A DNA stretch of 64,000 bases from Brevibacterium renqingii. Lineage in GTDB: Bacteria; Actinomycetota; Actinomycetes; Actinomycetales; Brevibacteriaceae. Positions 15,801 to 24,245 of this stretch are shown piece after piece; position 1 is the stretch's first letter, and every line of letters starts with the position of its first letter. The stretch lies in NCBI RefSeq assembly GCF_017808105.1, contig NZ_JADBHF010000001.1, forward strand, positions 434,001 through 498,000. The letters are read 5' to 3'. Both the position numbers and the translations under genes were made by a program. A model generated the notes under the pieces. That model did not search any database. It was not told the DNA's origin and saw only the letters and a list, made by a program, of their open reading frames with translations.

Positions 15801-16894
15801 CCGGATATCACACAGTCAAGAGGATTCTCGACCTCATCGGTGCCCTCGTCGCTCTGGTCGCTCTTCTGCCGGTCTTCTTCGTCGTCGCCGTGCTGGTGTT
15901 TGTCTTTCTGGGAACGCCGATCTTCTTCACTCAGCAGAGAGTGACCAAGGGCGAAAAGGTCTTTCGGCTCTGGAAGTTTCGTACTATGCACAGTGTCGAC
16001 CCTGCGCGCGGCAGGGTCTCGGATGCCCAGAGAATGACTCGGTTCGGCCGAATGCTGCGCTCGAGCAGTCTGGATGAACTTCCGAGCCTGTGGAACATCC
16101 TGCGGGGGGAGATGAGCTTCATCGGCCCCCGGCCTCTGCCGACTCGCTACCTTCCACACTATTCTGCACAGCAACGGCGGAGGCACCTGGTCCGTGGTGG
16201 ACTGACCGGGTTGGCGCAGGTCAACGGCCGCAATCAAGTGCGCTGGGACGATAGGTTCGATCTCGATGTCGCATATGTGGACACCGCGAGTCCTGCTGTC
16301 GACCTGCGGATCTTCCTCCGAACCATCGGCATCGTGCTGTCCGCCGACGGGATCAGTCAGGACGGCGAGGCGACCGCCGACAACTTCGGCGGAACGCTGA
16401 AGTCAGACCTCCTGGTGTTCGCCGACGAGGTGCGCACCAAGCGGGCGCAGACCTGGTCGGTGAGAAGCACTGCCGGCAACGAGGTTGGGCGCTGCGATAT
16501 TTCGGCTGCCGTTGATGATGCCGTAGTGATCCGATTCGATGCCCATTCGGAAGCCGAGAACGACGTGGAGATCCGGCGCGAGGTCATCCGACTGATGACG
16601 AATCGTGCCCGGGCAACCGAAGCGACATTCGCGGTCTGGATCCTGCCGATGGGCAGTCAGGACCAGGCGATTCTCACCGAAGCCGGGTTCGAAGACTGTG
16701 ACGACCCTGCTGATCTTTCCAGATTCGGGCAGAGCCCGAGCCCCGATCAGCTCTTCGTCGTGTGCACTCTTTGGCCAGAATCCGGACACGAAATCGTTCC
16801 GCCCCGAGCCGCACCGCACTCGCGCAGACCAACCGGAATACTGCGTTGGACGCGAACGCCTCGGACCGCCCCAGCTGTGGAGACGGCCTCATGA
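15797..16894 (+). CDS. Undecaprenyl-phosphate sugar phosphotransferase (WcaJ/PglC-type) fused to GNAT-like domain
   Basis: The start at 15797 (GGAGGA 9 bases upstream) gives 365 aa. Residues 1-200 are a bacterial sugar transferase: KRILDLIGALVAL membrane re-entrant helix, FRLWKFRTM, RSSSLDELPSLWNIL with the catalytic Asp-Glu pair, GEMSFIGPRPL, GLTGLAQVNGRN and the DLRIFLRTI tail. These enzymes move a sugar-1-phosphate from a nucleotide sugar to undecaprenyl phosphate, the first step of repeat-unit assembly at the inner membrane face. Most such enzymes end near residue 200-220; this one continues for about 150 residues with a pattern (VVIRFDAH, REVIRLMTNRARA, ILTEAGFED) like a GNAT N-acetyltransferase. 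Fusion of this step with an acetyltransferase is known in Neisseria PglB, though with another fold. The GNAT reading is tentative. The stop overlaps the next ATG. Confidence 0.88.
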   Translation: MTGYHTVKRILDLIGALVALVALLPVFFVVAVLVFVFLGTPIFFTQQRVTKGEKVFRLWKFRTMHSVDPARGRVSDAQRMTRFGRMLRSSSLDELPSLWNILRGEMSFIGPRPLPTRYLPHYSAQQRRRHLVRGGLTGLAQVNGRNQVRWDDRFDLDVAYVDTASPAVDLRIFLRTIGIVLSADGISQDGEATADNFGGTLKSDLLVFADEVRTKRAQTWSVRSTAGNEVGRCDISAAVDDAVVIRFDAHSEAENDVEIRREVIRLMTNRARATEATFAVWILPMGSQDQAILTEAGFEDCDDPADLSRFGQSPSPDQLFVVCTLWPESGHEIVPPRAAPHSRRPTGILRWTRTPRTAPAVETAS

Positions 16895-17514
16895 CACGGA
16901 CAGAGAAGAACGGAGACTGGAGGGTGATGCCCGCAGGGTTTCGGATCCTCGTGGTCGGGTCGACAGACACCTGCCGTTCTCCTTTGGCCGCGCGACTTCT
17001 TCAGCACGAACTCGACGACAGAGCCCCACGCGAGTTCGTCGTCTCCAGCGCCGGTACACAAGCTGTCGCAGGACGACCTGTGGCCGTCGAGGTGCTCGAA
17101 TTGGCGGCACGACGCCACATCAGACTGCATGGCTGCGTAGCCAGTGAACTCGACGAGGCGGCTGTCGTCGAGGCAGACCTCATTCTGGTCATGGATCGGG
17201 CGGTGCGCAGAGAAGTCGTCAATCTTGTTCCCCAGGTCTTGCGGATCACGTTCACTCTGCGGGAATTCGCCCGTGTCCTCCCCACGATCCGTCCTGAGCA
17301 GCTGGCGACTCCCGCCGGGAGGTGGCAGTCCCTGGCCGCGCTGGCTCCTCGCTATCGCACCGCCCCGAGTGGCGACGGGAGCGGCGATGATGTCATCGAC
17401 CCGCTGCATCGGTCTTTGCGGACTTTTGAACGCATGGGTGCTCAGATCGATAAGGCTGTCGATGTGATCGGACATTGGGAAACGCAGGAGTTCGTCCACG
17501 GAAGTCGACGCTGA
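16891..17514 (+). CDS. Low-MW protein tyrosine phosphatase homologue lacking the catalytic cysteine
   Basis: A 207-aa Wzb/Etp-like protein starting in an ATGA overlap with the sugar-transferase stop; an alternative ATG at 16927 has a closer GGAGGG site. The fold markers are present: the N-terminal strand, P-loop region, SSAGTQAVAGRPV and the C-terminal DVIDP loop with the general-acid Asp. The P-loop, however, reads VGSTDTCRSP (22-31). In active enzymes this is C-x-G-N-x-C-R-S-P, so the nucleophilic Cys is Gly23 and the Asn is Asp26; only the second Cys and the Arg remain. It should not dephosphorylate. A paralogue with an intact Cys follows at 19294. A role as a phosphotyrosine-binding decoy or structural partner of the Wzc-like kinases is possible but unproven. 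Confidence 0.88.
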   Translation: MTRTEKNGDWRVMPAGFRILVVGSTDTCRSPLAARLLQHELDDRAPREFVVSSAGTQAVAGRPVAVEVLELAARRHIRLHGCVASELDEAAVVEADLILVMDRAVRREVVNLVPQVLRITFTLREFARVLPTIRPEQLATPAGRWQSLAALAPRYRTAPSGDGSGDDVIDPLHRSLRTFERMGAQIDKAVDVIGHWETQEFVHGSRR

Positions 17515-17668
17515 GCTCCGACAGCCGAGCCGCGGATTCGTCCGCCGCAGGTTCCTTGCGGGACGCCGCAAGCCCGGCCGTGACCCCGACTGTCCGCGTC
17601 CTCGCGAAAGTAGAGTTGAGCACGATCAGCAGCGCCGCTGTCTGTCCTTCGACCCGATTGGAACCGAG

Positions 17669-19288
17669 ATGAGCTTCGTCGACTATGTGCGGATCCTGCG
17701 CAAGAATGCCGTTGTGCTGATCGTGTTGATTGCGGCGGGCGGATTGTGTGCAGCGGCAGCGTTCCTCGTACAGTCGCGTGAATACACGTCGAAGACCGAA
17801 CTGTTCGTCACGACAGCTGAAGCTGCGAATCCGGACCAGAAGCAGATCGCCTCCGCTTTCGTCCAAGAACGGCTGCGCACCTATGTCGACCTTGCGGACT
17901 CCCGGAAAGTGCTCGAACCGGTCATCCGCGAGCTGAGCCTCGACGTCACCCCTGAGGAACTGGCCGAGAAAGTCTCAGCCTCATCCGATTACGGGACCGT
18001 GCTGCTGACAGTCGACGCGACCGCCGCCTTGCCGGGCCGAGCGGCGCAGCTGTCCGAGTCGGTGGCGAACAATCTCACGAAGACGATCACTGATCTCGAA
18101 TCCCGACACGGCAAAGCACAATCGGGCATTCGTCTGGCGGTCGCCAATGATGCGATCGTCCCGGCTGCCCCTGATGGCCCTGCATGGTGGCTCTACGTGG
18201 CCGTCGGCATGCTGCTCGGGGCCGCATTCGGCGTCGCTGTCGCCCTGTTCCGATCTGCTGTGGACTCGAAGATCCGCGATATCGCCGGCATCCGAGAGAT
18301 TGCGAACTCGCCGATCCTCGGGTCGTTGCCGACGCGTAGCGACTCCTCGCCCCGAACGGAACTGGCTGCACATCATCAGGACTCACCCTACGCCGAGGCG
18401 ATACGACGTCTGAGGACGAATCTGCGTTTCGCGCGGGTCGAGGACTCGAGCAACATTCTGGCAGTCACCTCGTCGATACCGTCCGAAGGGAAGACCTCGA
18501 CCTGCATCGAGCTGGCTGTATCTCTGGCTCAGTCCGGGCAGCGGGTCGCTCTCGTCGACGTCGATCTGCGTCAACCGGCTGTCGCGGATCGGCTCGGACT
18601 GGAGAACTCCGCCGGACTGACGACGGCTTTGATCGGGGCCGCTGACGTCCACGATCTGCTCCAGCCATGGGGCCAGGACGAACTCTATGTGCTGACCGCC
18701 GGAGACAGCGTTGCCAATCCCGTCGAACTCATCGAATCGAGGTCGATGGCCAAACTCATGGCGGTCCTGGGCAATGACTTCGACACGGTCCTTCTCGACT
18801 GCCCGCCGGTGCTGCCGGTCACGGACGGTCTGCTGCTTGCGAAGTCCGCCGGACGGATCGTCCACGTTGTTGCGGTGAACCAGGTCTCCCGCAATGAACT
18901 CGACGAAGCTCTGCAGGACCTGTCCGTAGTCGACACCCCTCTCAGCCTCGTCGTCAACAAGGTCCCCCTCGCCCACGCCGACTTCAGCGGTTACTCGGTG
19001 GCCTATACCTCGGCTGTTCAGGAAGCACCGGCGGAGCCGCAACTGGTGTCCGCCGGCGGCCGGTTGAGGCACGAACATCTGATTCTTGCGGAGCGAGCAG
19101 CTCGAGTCAGCTGGATGCCGGATCAGGACGGCACGGAGTCAACCGCCCATATACCCCGGACCTGGCCGGGAGCCGGCCCGGGACCAGGAGGAACGCAAGA
19201 CGAGAGGGCGCCCAAACACTCAGCGACGCTCGCGAGAAGATCCGACAGAAGGTCGAATCGGCGGTTCGGGCGCGGGACTCGGAGCTGA
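17669..19288 (+). CDS. Wzz/Wzc-CpsD-type polysaccharide chain-length regulator and tyrosine-kinase-like ATPase (copy 1)
   Basis: A 539-aa membrane protein: cytoplasmic start, helix at about 13-33, an extracytoplasmic Wzz domain, a second helix at about 172-192, then a BY-kinase ATPase. Kinase motifs are Walker A SSIPSEGKT (about 269-277), Walker A' VALVDVDLRQP and Walker B TVLLDCPPVLPVTD. Such proteins set chain length in Wzy-dependent polymerisation and autophosphorylate on a C-terminal Tyr cluster. Here the tail (about 440-539) is Arg/Ser/Pro/Gly-rich with only one Tyr pair (GYSVAY), so the usual cluster is missing. It lies between the dead and the active phosphatase genes, 154 bases after the former and 5 before the latter. 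A second copy is at 21538. Confidence 0.9.
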   Translation: MSFVDYVRILRKNAVVLIVLIAAGGLCAAAAFLVQSREYTSKTELFVTTAEAANPDQKQIASAFVQERLRTYVDLADSRKVLEPVIRELSLDVTPEELAEKVSASSDYGTVLLTVDATAALPGRAAQLSESVANNLTKTITDLESRHGKAQSGIRLAVANDAIVPAAPDGPAWWLYVAVGMLLGAAFGVAVALFRSAVDSKIRDIAGIREIANSPILGSLPTRSDSSPRTELAAHHQDSPYAEAIRRLRTNLRFARVEDSSNILAVTSSIPSEGKTSTCIELAVSLAQSGQRVALVDVDLRQPAVADRLGLENSAGLTTALIGAADVHDLLQPWGQDELYVLTAGDSVANPVELIESRSMAKLMAVLGNDFDTVLLDCPPVLPVTDGLLLAKSAGRIVHVVAVNQVSRNELDEALQDLSVVDTPLSLVVNKVPLAHADFSGYSVAYTSAVQEAPAEPQLVSAGGRLRHEHLILAERAARVSWMPDQDGTESTAHIPRTWPGAGPGPGGTQDERAPKHSATLARRSDRRSNRRFGRGTRS

Positions 19289-19293
19289 GCGCC

Positions 19294-19935
19294 GTGAGGA
19301 TCTCGACCGAATCACCGACCGAGCCGATGCTGAGACCTGCCGATCAGGATCGTCCTGAGTTCAGGATCCTCGTCATCTGCACCGGTAACCTGTTCCGTTC
19401 GCCGTTGGCTGCGGGCCTTCTCCAACAGGGGTTCGACGAGGTGGCGCCGGGCCGTTTCCTCGTCGACAGCGCTGGAACAGCAGGGGTGAGCGCAGAGCCC
19501 GTGACGCATGAGGTGAAGTCTTTGGCAGCAGAATGGGGTTTCGACCTCAGCGGGTTTCGGGCCAGACGACTGCAGAGCACCGACATCATCGAATCCGATC
19601 TCATCATCGGCATGGAACGATGGCATCGCAGTCAAGCCGTGATCCTCGAGCCCAGCGCTCTCAAGCGGTCCTTCACCCTGCGTGAGTTCGCGAGGATCAT
19701 CCGACCGTTGCCGGCTGCGGTAGGGCTCACCTCGAGGAGGCGTTGGACGCAACTGGTCTCGCAGGCGCAGCGATCGCGTATGCCGCACGCCGACCGGCCC
19801 GAATGCGACGATGTCGTGGATCCGCACCAAGACTGGTCGCGACTGTGTGAGACGATGATCGAACAGATGGTGCCGGGCGTATTCGACATCGTCGATTGGG
19901 AGTACCGCAGCACAGTGTGCTCACCGTACAGCTGA
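19294..19935 (+). CDS. Low-molecular-weight protein tyrosine phosphatase (Wzb-like), catalytic residues intact
   Basis: A 213-aa protein with the full C-x5-R signature ICTGNLFRSP (Cys29, Arg35), VDSAGTAG in the second strand and the general-acid Asp in CDDVVDPHQ. The second Cys of the loop is Phe. Family members remove phosphate from Wzc-type tyrosine kinases and so cycle polymerisation. The GTG start lies 5 bases after the kinase stop. The N terminus is about 22 residues longer than in Wzb. It shares TFTLREFAR and its overall layout with the inactive homologue at 16891, so the two probably arose by duplication. Confidence 0.9.
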   Translation: MRISTESPTEPMLRPADQDRPEFRILVICTGNLFRSPLAAGLLQQGFDEVAPGRFLVDSAGTAGVSAEPVTHEVKSLAAEWGFDLSGFRARRLQSTDIIESDLIIGMERWHRSQAVILEPSALKRSFTLREFARIIRPLPAAVGLTSRRRWTQLVSQAQRSRMPHADRPECDDVVDPHQDWSRLCETMIEQMVPGVFDIVDWEYRSTVCSPYS

Positions 19936-19964
19936 GTACCCGTCATATGCACGGTGCCCGGAGT

Positions 19965-21233
19965 TCAGCTGCCGAGGTGCGCACCGTTCGCAGACACCTC
20001 GACACGAGCCGTATCGCGTCGGGACCGAGAACAGAAGATCTCGCCGAGCAGTCGGACCGTCGAGCCGAGGAACACTGCGAGGCTGCCCGCCTCGACCGCC
20101 GGCATCCCGATCGTCCCGGCGACACCTCCTCCTGCCAGCACTGCGGCGATAGCCGCGACCCCGACGAAGAAGGTCGCCCAATAGCGGTTGAGCACCAGCA
20201 GGTTCGCCGATGCCAAGTATGTCGGGAGGGTGCAGATGGCCGCCAGGCTCAGATAGAGCACGGAGACTCGAGTGAGCTCGAAGCCTGCGCCATAGACGGC
20301 AGACAGCAGCCAGGGGCCGATGAAGAGCGCGAGGATGACGAATGGGACGAGGGCGAGCAGTCCGATCGCACACAGCCTCTTCACCTTTCTGCGCAGGAAG
20401 AGAATTCCGTCGGATTCGTAGATTCCGCGAAAGCGCGGCAGCACGACGGTCTCGATCGAGGCCCCAACAAGATTCGCGAAGACGACCAGGTAGGCAGCCG
20501 AGGCATAGCGGCCGACGTCTTCCGGTGAGCCGAACCAGGCTACGACTGCCAGGGGGACGTAGGACAGCAGGGAATAGACTGCCTGCATCAGCGACATCGG
20601 GACACCGGCGGAGAGGAGGATCGTGATCTCACCTCGGACCGTGGTTCGCGACTTCAGCTCGGCCGCCGTCTCAGAGGGGCGGGCAGAGGCCATCCACATC
20701 GTGACCGCCGTTCCTCCGACCGAGACCACGGCGGCTGCCCACAACGCCGCGACCGGTGATCCGGTGGCCAGGACCACAACGGTCACGGCGACGGTACTGG
20801 CAAGAGCCACGCTGATGAGAATGAGACCGAAGACGAAGAGGCGTTCGGTCTTCTGCAGCCGGGCGTAGAACAGGTCTCCGATCGAGTCGCTGACCTTGAT
20901 CAGCAGCAGAGGCCACGCCAGTGAACCATGAATCTGATCCGGGCCGAACACGACCAGTCCGGTGATGATGAGAACGGAAAGCCCGACGGTCGACAGGCGG
21001 CAGCCGAGATAGATCCGCCACCGCACCGTCCGCTGCAGGGTGACGAAGAGATTGCGCAGCCCCAGCTGGGAGGCGATGAAGACGGGAGTCATCATCGCGA
21101 TGAGAGTGGAATAGTGGCCGACGGCGGTGGGCCCGCTCTGTTGGGCGAAGAGCCAGACGATGTACCACTGCGCCCCGGCAACGGCGATATTTCCCCCGGT
21201 GACCAGGAAGAAGGCCAAACGAGAGCTATTCAC
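19965..21233 (-). CDS. Wzx-type polysaccharide flippase, MOP/MATE superfamily
   Basis: A 422-aa, strongly hydrophobic protein with about 12 predicted membrane helices, starting at the GTG at 21233 with AGGAGG 8 bases before it; the long open frame upstream of that start is Arg-rich and non-membrane. Its profile, including the late helix pairs and a Tyr-rich loop before the seventh helix (YASAAYLVVFANLVGASIETVVLPRF), resembles oligosaccharide flippases that move undecaprenyl-linked repeat units across the membrane. It is read opposite to the kinase and phosphatase genes around it, converging on the 19294 phosphatase with a 29-base gap and diverging from the second Wzc-like gene. Confidence 0.85.
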   Translation of the reverse strand: MNSSRLAFFLVTGGNIAVAGAQWYIVWLFAQQSGPTAVGHYSTLIAMMTPVFIASQLGLRNLFVTLQRTVRWRIYLGCRLSTVGLSVLIITGLVVFGPDQIHGSLAWPLLLIKVSDSIGDLFYARLQKTERLFVFGLILISVALASTVAVTVVVLATGSPVAALWAAAVVSVGGTAVTMWMASARPSETAAELKSRTTVRGEITILLSAGVPMSLMQAVYSLLSYVPLAVVAWFGSPEDVGRYASAAYLVVFANLVGASIETVVLPRFRGIYESDGILFLRRKVKRLCAIGLLALVPFVILALFIGPWLLSAVYGAGFELTRVSVLYLSLAAICTLPTYLASANLLVLNRYWATFFVGVAAIAAVLAGGGVAGTIGMPAVEAGSLAVFLGSTVRLLGEIFCSRSRRDTARVEVSANGAHLGS

Positions 21234-21537
21234 CTGCGGTAACCTCCTGCTTCCCGGCCGTACACGACGGTGGGGCCCTCCGAATCGGCGGGACCGAATT
21301 CCAGTATGGTGCCTGTCAGCCGCCGATCGGCCCTCTGCGCAGCGTCTTTGCGGGAGTGTGCGCGAGCAGTGCGGCATACCGTGCATTCGGCGCGGAGAAC
21401 CGTAGCGACTTCCGATTCTCGGTTACGAACAGATCGGTTCTCACTAGGCTGAGTACGTGAGCACGAGCCCTGGACATCGAGTATCGCTGCGATGTCGTCT
21501 CCTGCCGGTTCTCCGGCCCAACCGAAAATGACGTCTG
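21234..21537. other. 304-bp divergent promoter region between flippase and second Wzc-like gene
   Basis: No gene is seen. It holds the flippase ribosome-binding site (AGGAGG, minus strand) and must contain two divergent promoters. The second Wzc-like gene has no clear ribosome-binding site before its ATG at 21538, which would fit leaderless or poorly initiated translation. Confidence 0.5.
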
Positions 21538-23052
21538 ATGAAAATCCCACAGCTCTTCCGCATCCTCCGCAGGCACCTCATCCTGCTCGTCATCATGCTG
21601 ATCGCCGGTGGGGCAGCCGGATTCGGGATCTCTGCCTTGATGCCCCCGTCCTACTCGGCACGGACCGAACTGTTCGTGTCCGTGCCGACTTCGGGTGATC
21701 CGTATGAAATGCGCATGGCATCGGACTTCATCAAGGAGAGGATTCAGACCTATGTGGGGATGGTCGGCAGTGAATCAGTCCTCGAACCGGTGATCACCGA
21801 CCTCGATCTCGACACGACCCCGAGGGAGCTGGCCTCTCGAGTGGAGGCGATCAGCGATCCGGAGACAGTGCTCATCACCGTCCAGGCCAGTGCAGAGGAT
21901 GCCGACAGCGCGGCGCGGCTGTCGACTGCGGTCTCCCGCAGCCTGACGGAGCGGATCAGCATGCTGGAGAACCCAGGAAAGATCGATACTTCGGCAATCG
22001 ACCTCATTGAGGCGAACGAGGCGGTGCCGCCTTCGCGACCTGACGGGCTTCCGCATGGGCTATTCATTCCCATCGGTGCGCTGCTGGGTCTGGCGGCGGG
22101 AATCGCCGCCGCAGTGGTGCGAGGGACATACGACAATGTGGTTCGATCGAAGAACGATCTGGCGGCGGTCACTTCGGCGCCTCTCTTGGCAGCTGTTCCG
22201 TCAGATCGCGACATCACCTACCGTTCGAACAGGGATGGACCCGCGATCTGCGGTGTCCGCGGCGAGTCCATCCTGCGGCTGCGGACCAACCTCAGCTTCG
22301 CTCATGTGGACGAAGTCAGCACGGTGCTGCTCGTCTCGTCGTCGCGGCCGGGAGAAGGCAAGACGACGATCGGGATCGACTTGGCCATCGCCAGTGCGCG
22401 CGCAGGACAGAGCGTTGTCCTCGTCGACGCCGACCTGCGCAGGCCCGCGGTGGCAACACGTCTGGGACTCGAGGGCGCAGTCGGACTGACGACTGCCTTG
22501 GTCAGCGGGCTGGGCCTCGATGAGCTGCTGCAGACATGGGGCGATGACGAGCTGCACGTGCTGGCCGCTGGTGAGATTCCGCCCAACCCCACGGAGCTGC
22601 TCGAGACCCGGGCGATGACTGAGTTGGTCTCCGAGCTCGCCGGCAGATTCGACCTCGTCATCATCGACGGTCCCCCGCTGCTGCCGGTTGCTGACGGCCT
22701 CGTCTTGTCCAAACTGGCCCACAGGACTCTCCTCGTCGCTGCGGCCGGACAAGTGAAATCGCGGACCGTCGCCGAGTCGGTGCGAGCACTCGATGAGTTG
22801 GGTGCCCCAATCGGGCTCGTGCTCAACAGGTCGCAGATGTCGAGTGCAGAGATTGATCGCCACAGAACCTACGGCATCCGCGCCCTGGTTCCGGAAGAGC
22901 TGGAAGAGGCGGACGGACCGGAAGGGACGGAAGAACCGGTCGAGCAGGGTGGGCCGCTCACCTCGGTGCCGGCGTCGGGGGAAGAGTCGGACGGCTTGGA
23001 GACGAGCCCGATGCCGTTGGTCCGCGACGACGGCGGCGTCTCCCCATCATGA
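21538..23052 (+). CDS. Wzz/Wzc-CpsD-type polysaccharide chain-length regulator and tyrosine-kinase-like ATPase (copy 2)
   Basis: A 504-aa paralogue of the protein at 17669, with the same order: helix at about 14-34, Wzz domain, helix at about 180-200, then ATPase with SSSRPGEGKT (about 267-276), VVLVDADLRRP and LVIIDGPPLLPVAD. The tail is acidic (Glu/Asp/Gly/Pro) with a single Tyr (HRTYGIR), again without the Tyr cluster of classical BY-kinases. Two different tails, basic in copy 1 and acidic here, suggest that the copies do different jobs or bind each other. Its stop overlaps the polymerase ATG (ATGA), so kinase and polymerase are coupled. Confidence 0.9.
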   Translation: MKIPQLFRILRRHLILLVIMLIAGGAAGFGISALMPPSYSARTELFVSVPTSGDPYEMRMASDFIKERIQTYVGMVGSESVLEPVITDLDLDTTPRELASRVEAISDPETVLITVQASAEDADSAARLSTAVSRSLTERISMLENPGKIDTSAIDLIEANEAVPPSRPDGLPHGLFIPIGALLGLAAGIAAAVVRGTYDNVVRSKNDLAAVTSAPLLAAVPSDRDITYRSNRDGPAICGVRGESILRLRTNLSFAHVDEVSTVLLVSSSRPGEGKTTIGIDLAIASARAGQSVVLVDADLRRPAVATRLGLEGAVGLTTALVSGLGLDELLQTWGDDELHVLAAGEIPPNPTELLETRAMTELVSELAGRFDLVIIDGPPLLPVADGLVLSKLAHRTLLVAAAGQVKSRTVAESVRALDELGAPIGLVLNRSQMSSAEIDRHRTYGIRALVPEELEEADGPEGTEEPVEQGGPLTSVPASGEESDGLETSPMPLVRDDGGVSPS

Positions 23053-24143
23053 TCGCCATCTGGTTCACCCTGACTACGGTCTGGGTGCTCATACTGGTTC
23101 TCAGCTGGAGAATTCCGAAGCTGCGGCATTGGAGCAATGCGCTGCTTCCGTTGGTGTCCCTCGTGCTCATCAACACGATCGTCGCTGCTGTGAGCAACTA
23201 CGACATCTCTGACAAGTCGATCTACTCGACGGAGTTTCAGATCCTCAGCTTCGCCCCGGCCGACGAAGTCCTATACACGTACGCGGCGGAGGGGCGGGAG
23301 CCGGCGTTTCTTCTCCTCAACTGGCTCATCGGCCTATTCACCCATGATCCGAAGGTCTATTTCTTCGTCGTCGCACTGCTGGGATCGACGATCATGGCCT
23401 TGGCGCTGCTGTGGCTGCTCAGATCTGCGTGGCAGGTCACGCTCGTGTACTACATCACCTTCTGCTTCGGCTTCTTCACCGGGTATTCGAGCTACCTCCT
23501 GCGGCAGGGGCTGTCGTTGGTGTTCATCATTCTCGGGCTCGTCGCGTTGTACCGGCACGCCCGATTGTGGAAGATACTCGTGCTTCTGGTCGTCGCGTCG
23601 CTCTTTCACTGGTCGGCGATCCCTGCGGCGCTGCTCGTCCTCGTGGTCCGCCTGCTGCCGAAGGTGCGAACAATCTTTCTCCTGGGAGTCTGGGCGCTGT
23701 TCTCACTGCTGTACCTGTCGGGGTTGAACGCGACCCTGCTGGCGCCGTTCGCATCGTCATCCGAAGAGCTCGCGACCTACACCGACCCCGAGAACGCCCA
23801 ACTCTACACAGGCGGTACGAACAGGCTGGACTTCTGGATCCTCGGTTTCTGCGTCCTGGTGTTCGGCTATGTCGTGCTGCGGAAATTCGACAATCTGCCC
23901 GTCTGGTACGGCCATTTGTTTCACACTTTCATCCTGCTGAATGCGTACTATCTGGCACTGGGATTCGTCTACTACAGCGACAGGATAGCGGCATATTCCT
24001 GGTCGATCGTCCCGCTGGTCGTGACGGTGCCGGCGCTCTCCCGCGCCGGGTGGAAACAGGGGTGGAGCAGTGTGGCGCTCATGGCCGCCTTCCTCGGGTG
24101 GAGTGAGTACATCGGACTCATGGACAACCTGCTCAGGGTCTGA
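23049..24143 (+). CDS. EpsG/Wzy-like exopolysaccharide polymerase
   Basis: A 364-aa membrane protein with about 9-10 helices and a large extracytoplasmic loop in the first third (DKSIYSTEFQ...AEGREPAFLLLNWLIG). The motif E-P-x-F-x-x-L-N near residue 84 and FFTGYSSYLLRQGLSL near 140 are characteristic of EpsG-family proteins, which are thought to polymerise repeat units outside the membrane. It is coupled to the upstream kinase-like gene by ATGA and converges on the glycosyltransferase pair, with 102 bases between them containing a CACAACGTTGTG palindrome (24198-24209). Confidence 0.85.
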   Translation: MIAIWFTLTTVWVLILVLSWRIPKLRHWSNALLPLVSLVLINTIVAAVSNYDISDKSIYSTEFQILSFAPADEVLYTYAAEGREPAFLLLNWLIGLFTHDPKVYFFVVALLGSTIMALALLWLLRSAWQVTLVYYITFCFGFFTGYSSYLLRQGLSLVFIILGLVALYRHARLWKILVLLVVASLFHWSAIPAALLVLVVRLLPKVRTIFLLGVWALFSLLYLSGLNATLLAPFASSSEELATYTDPENAQLYTGGTNRLDFWILGFCVLVFGYVVLRKFDNLPVWYGHLFHTFILLNAYYLALGFVYYSDRIAAYSWSIVPLVVTVPALSRAGWKQGWSSVALMAAFLGWSEYIGLMDNLLRV

Positions 24144-24245
24144 AGCCGTTCGCAGGAGCGGGAGAAGCGCGATTATCCACCCCTGCAGGGCCGGTCTCAC
24201 AACGTTGTGGCTCAGCCCGTGCAGCGGCCCACGCCTTGTGGCGGC

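Noticed and set aside
24198..24209. CACAACGTTGTG palindrome between polymerase and glycosyltransferase genes
   Set aside because: No loop for a terminator and no promoter nearby; most likely chance.
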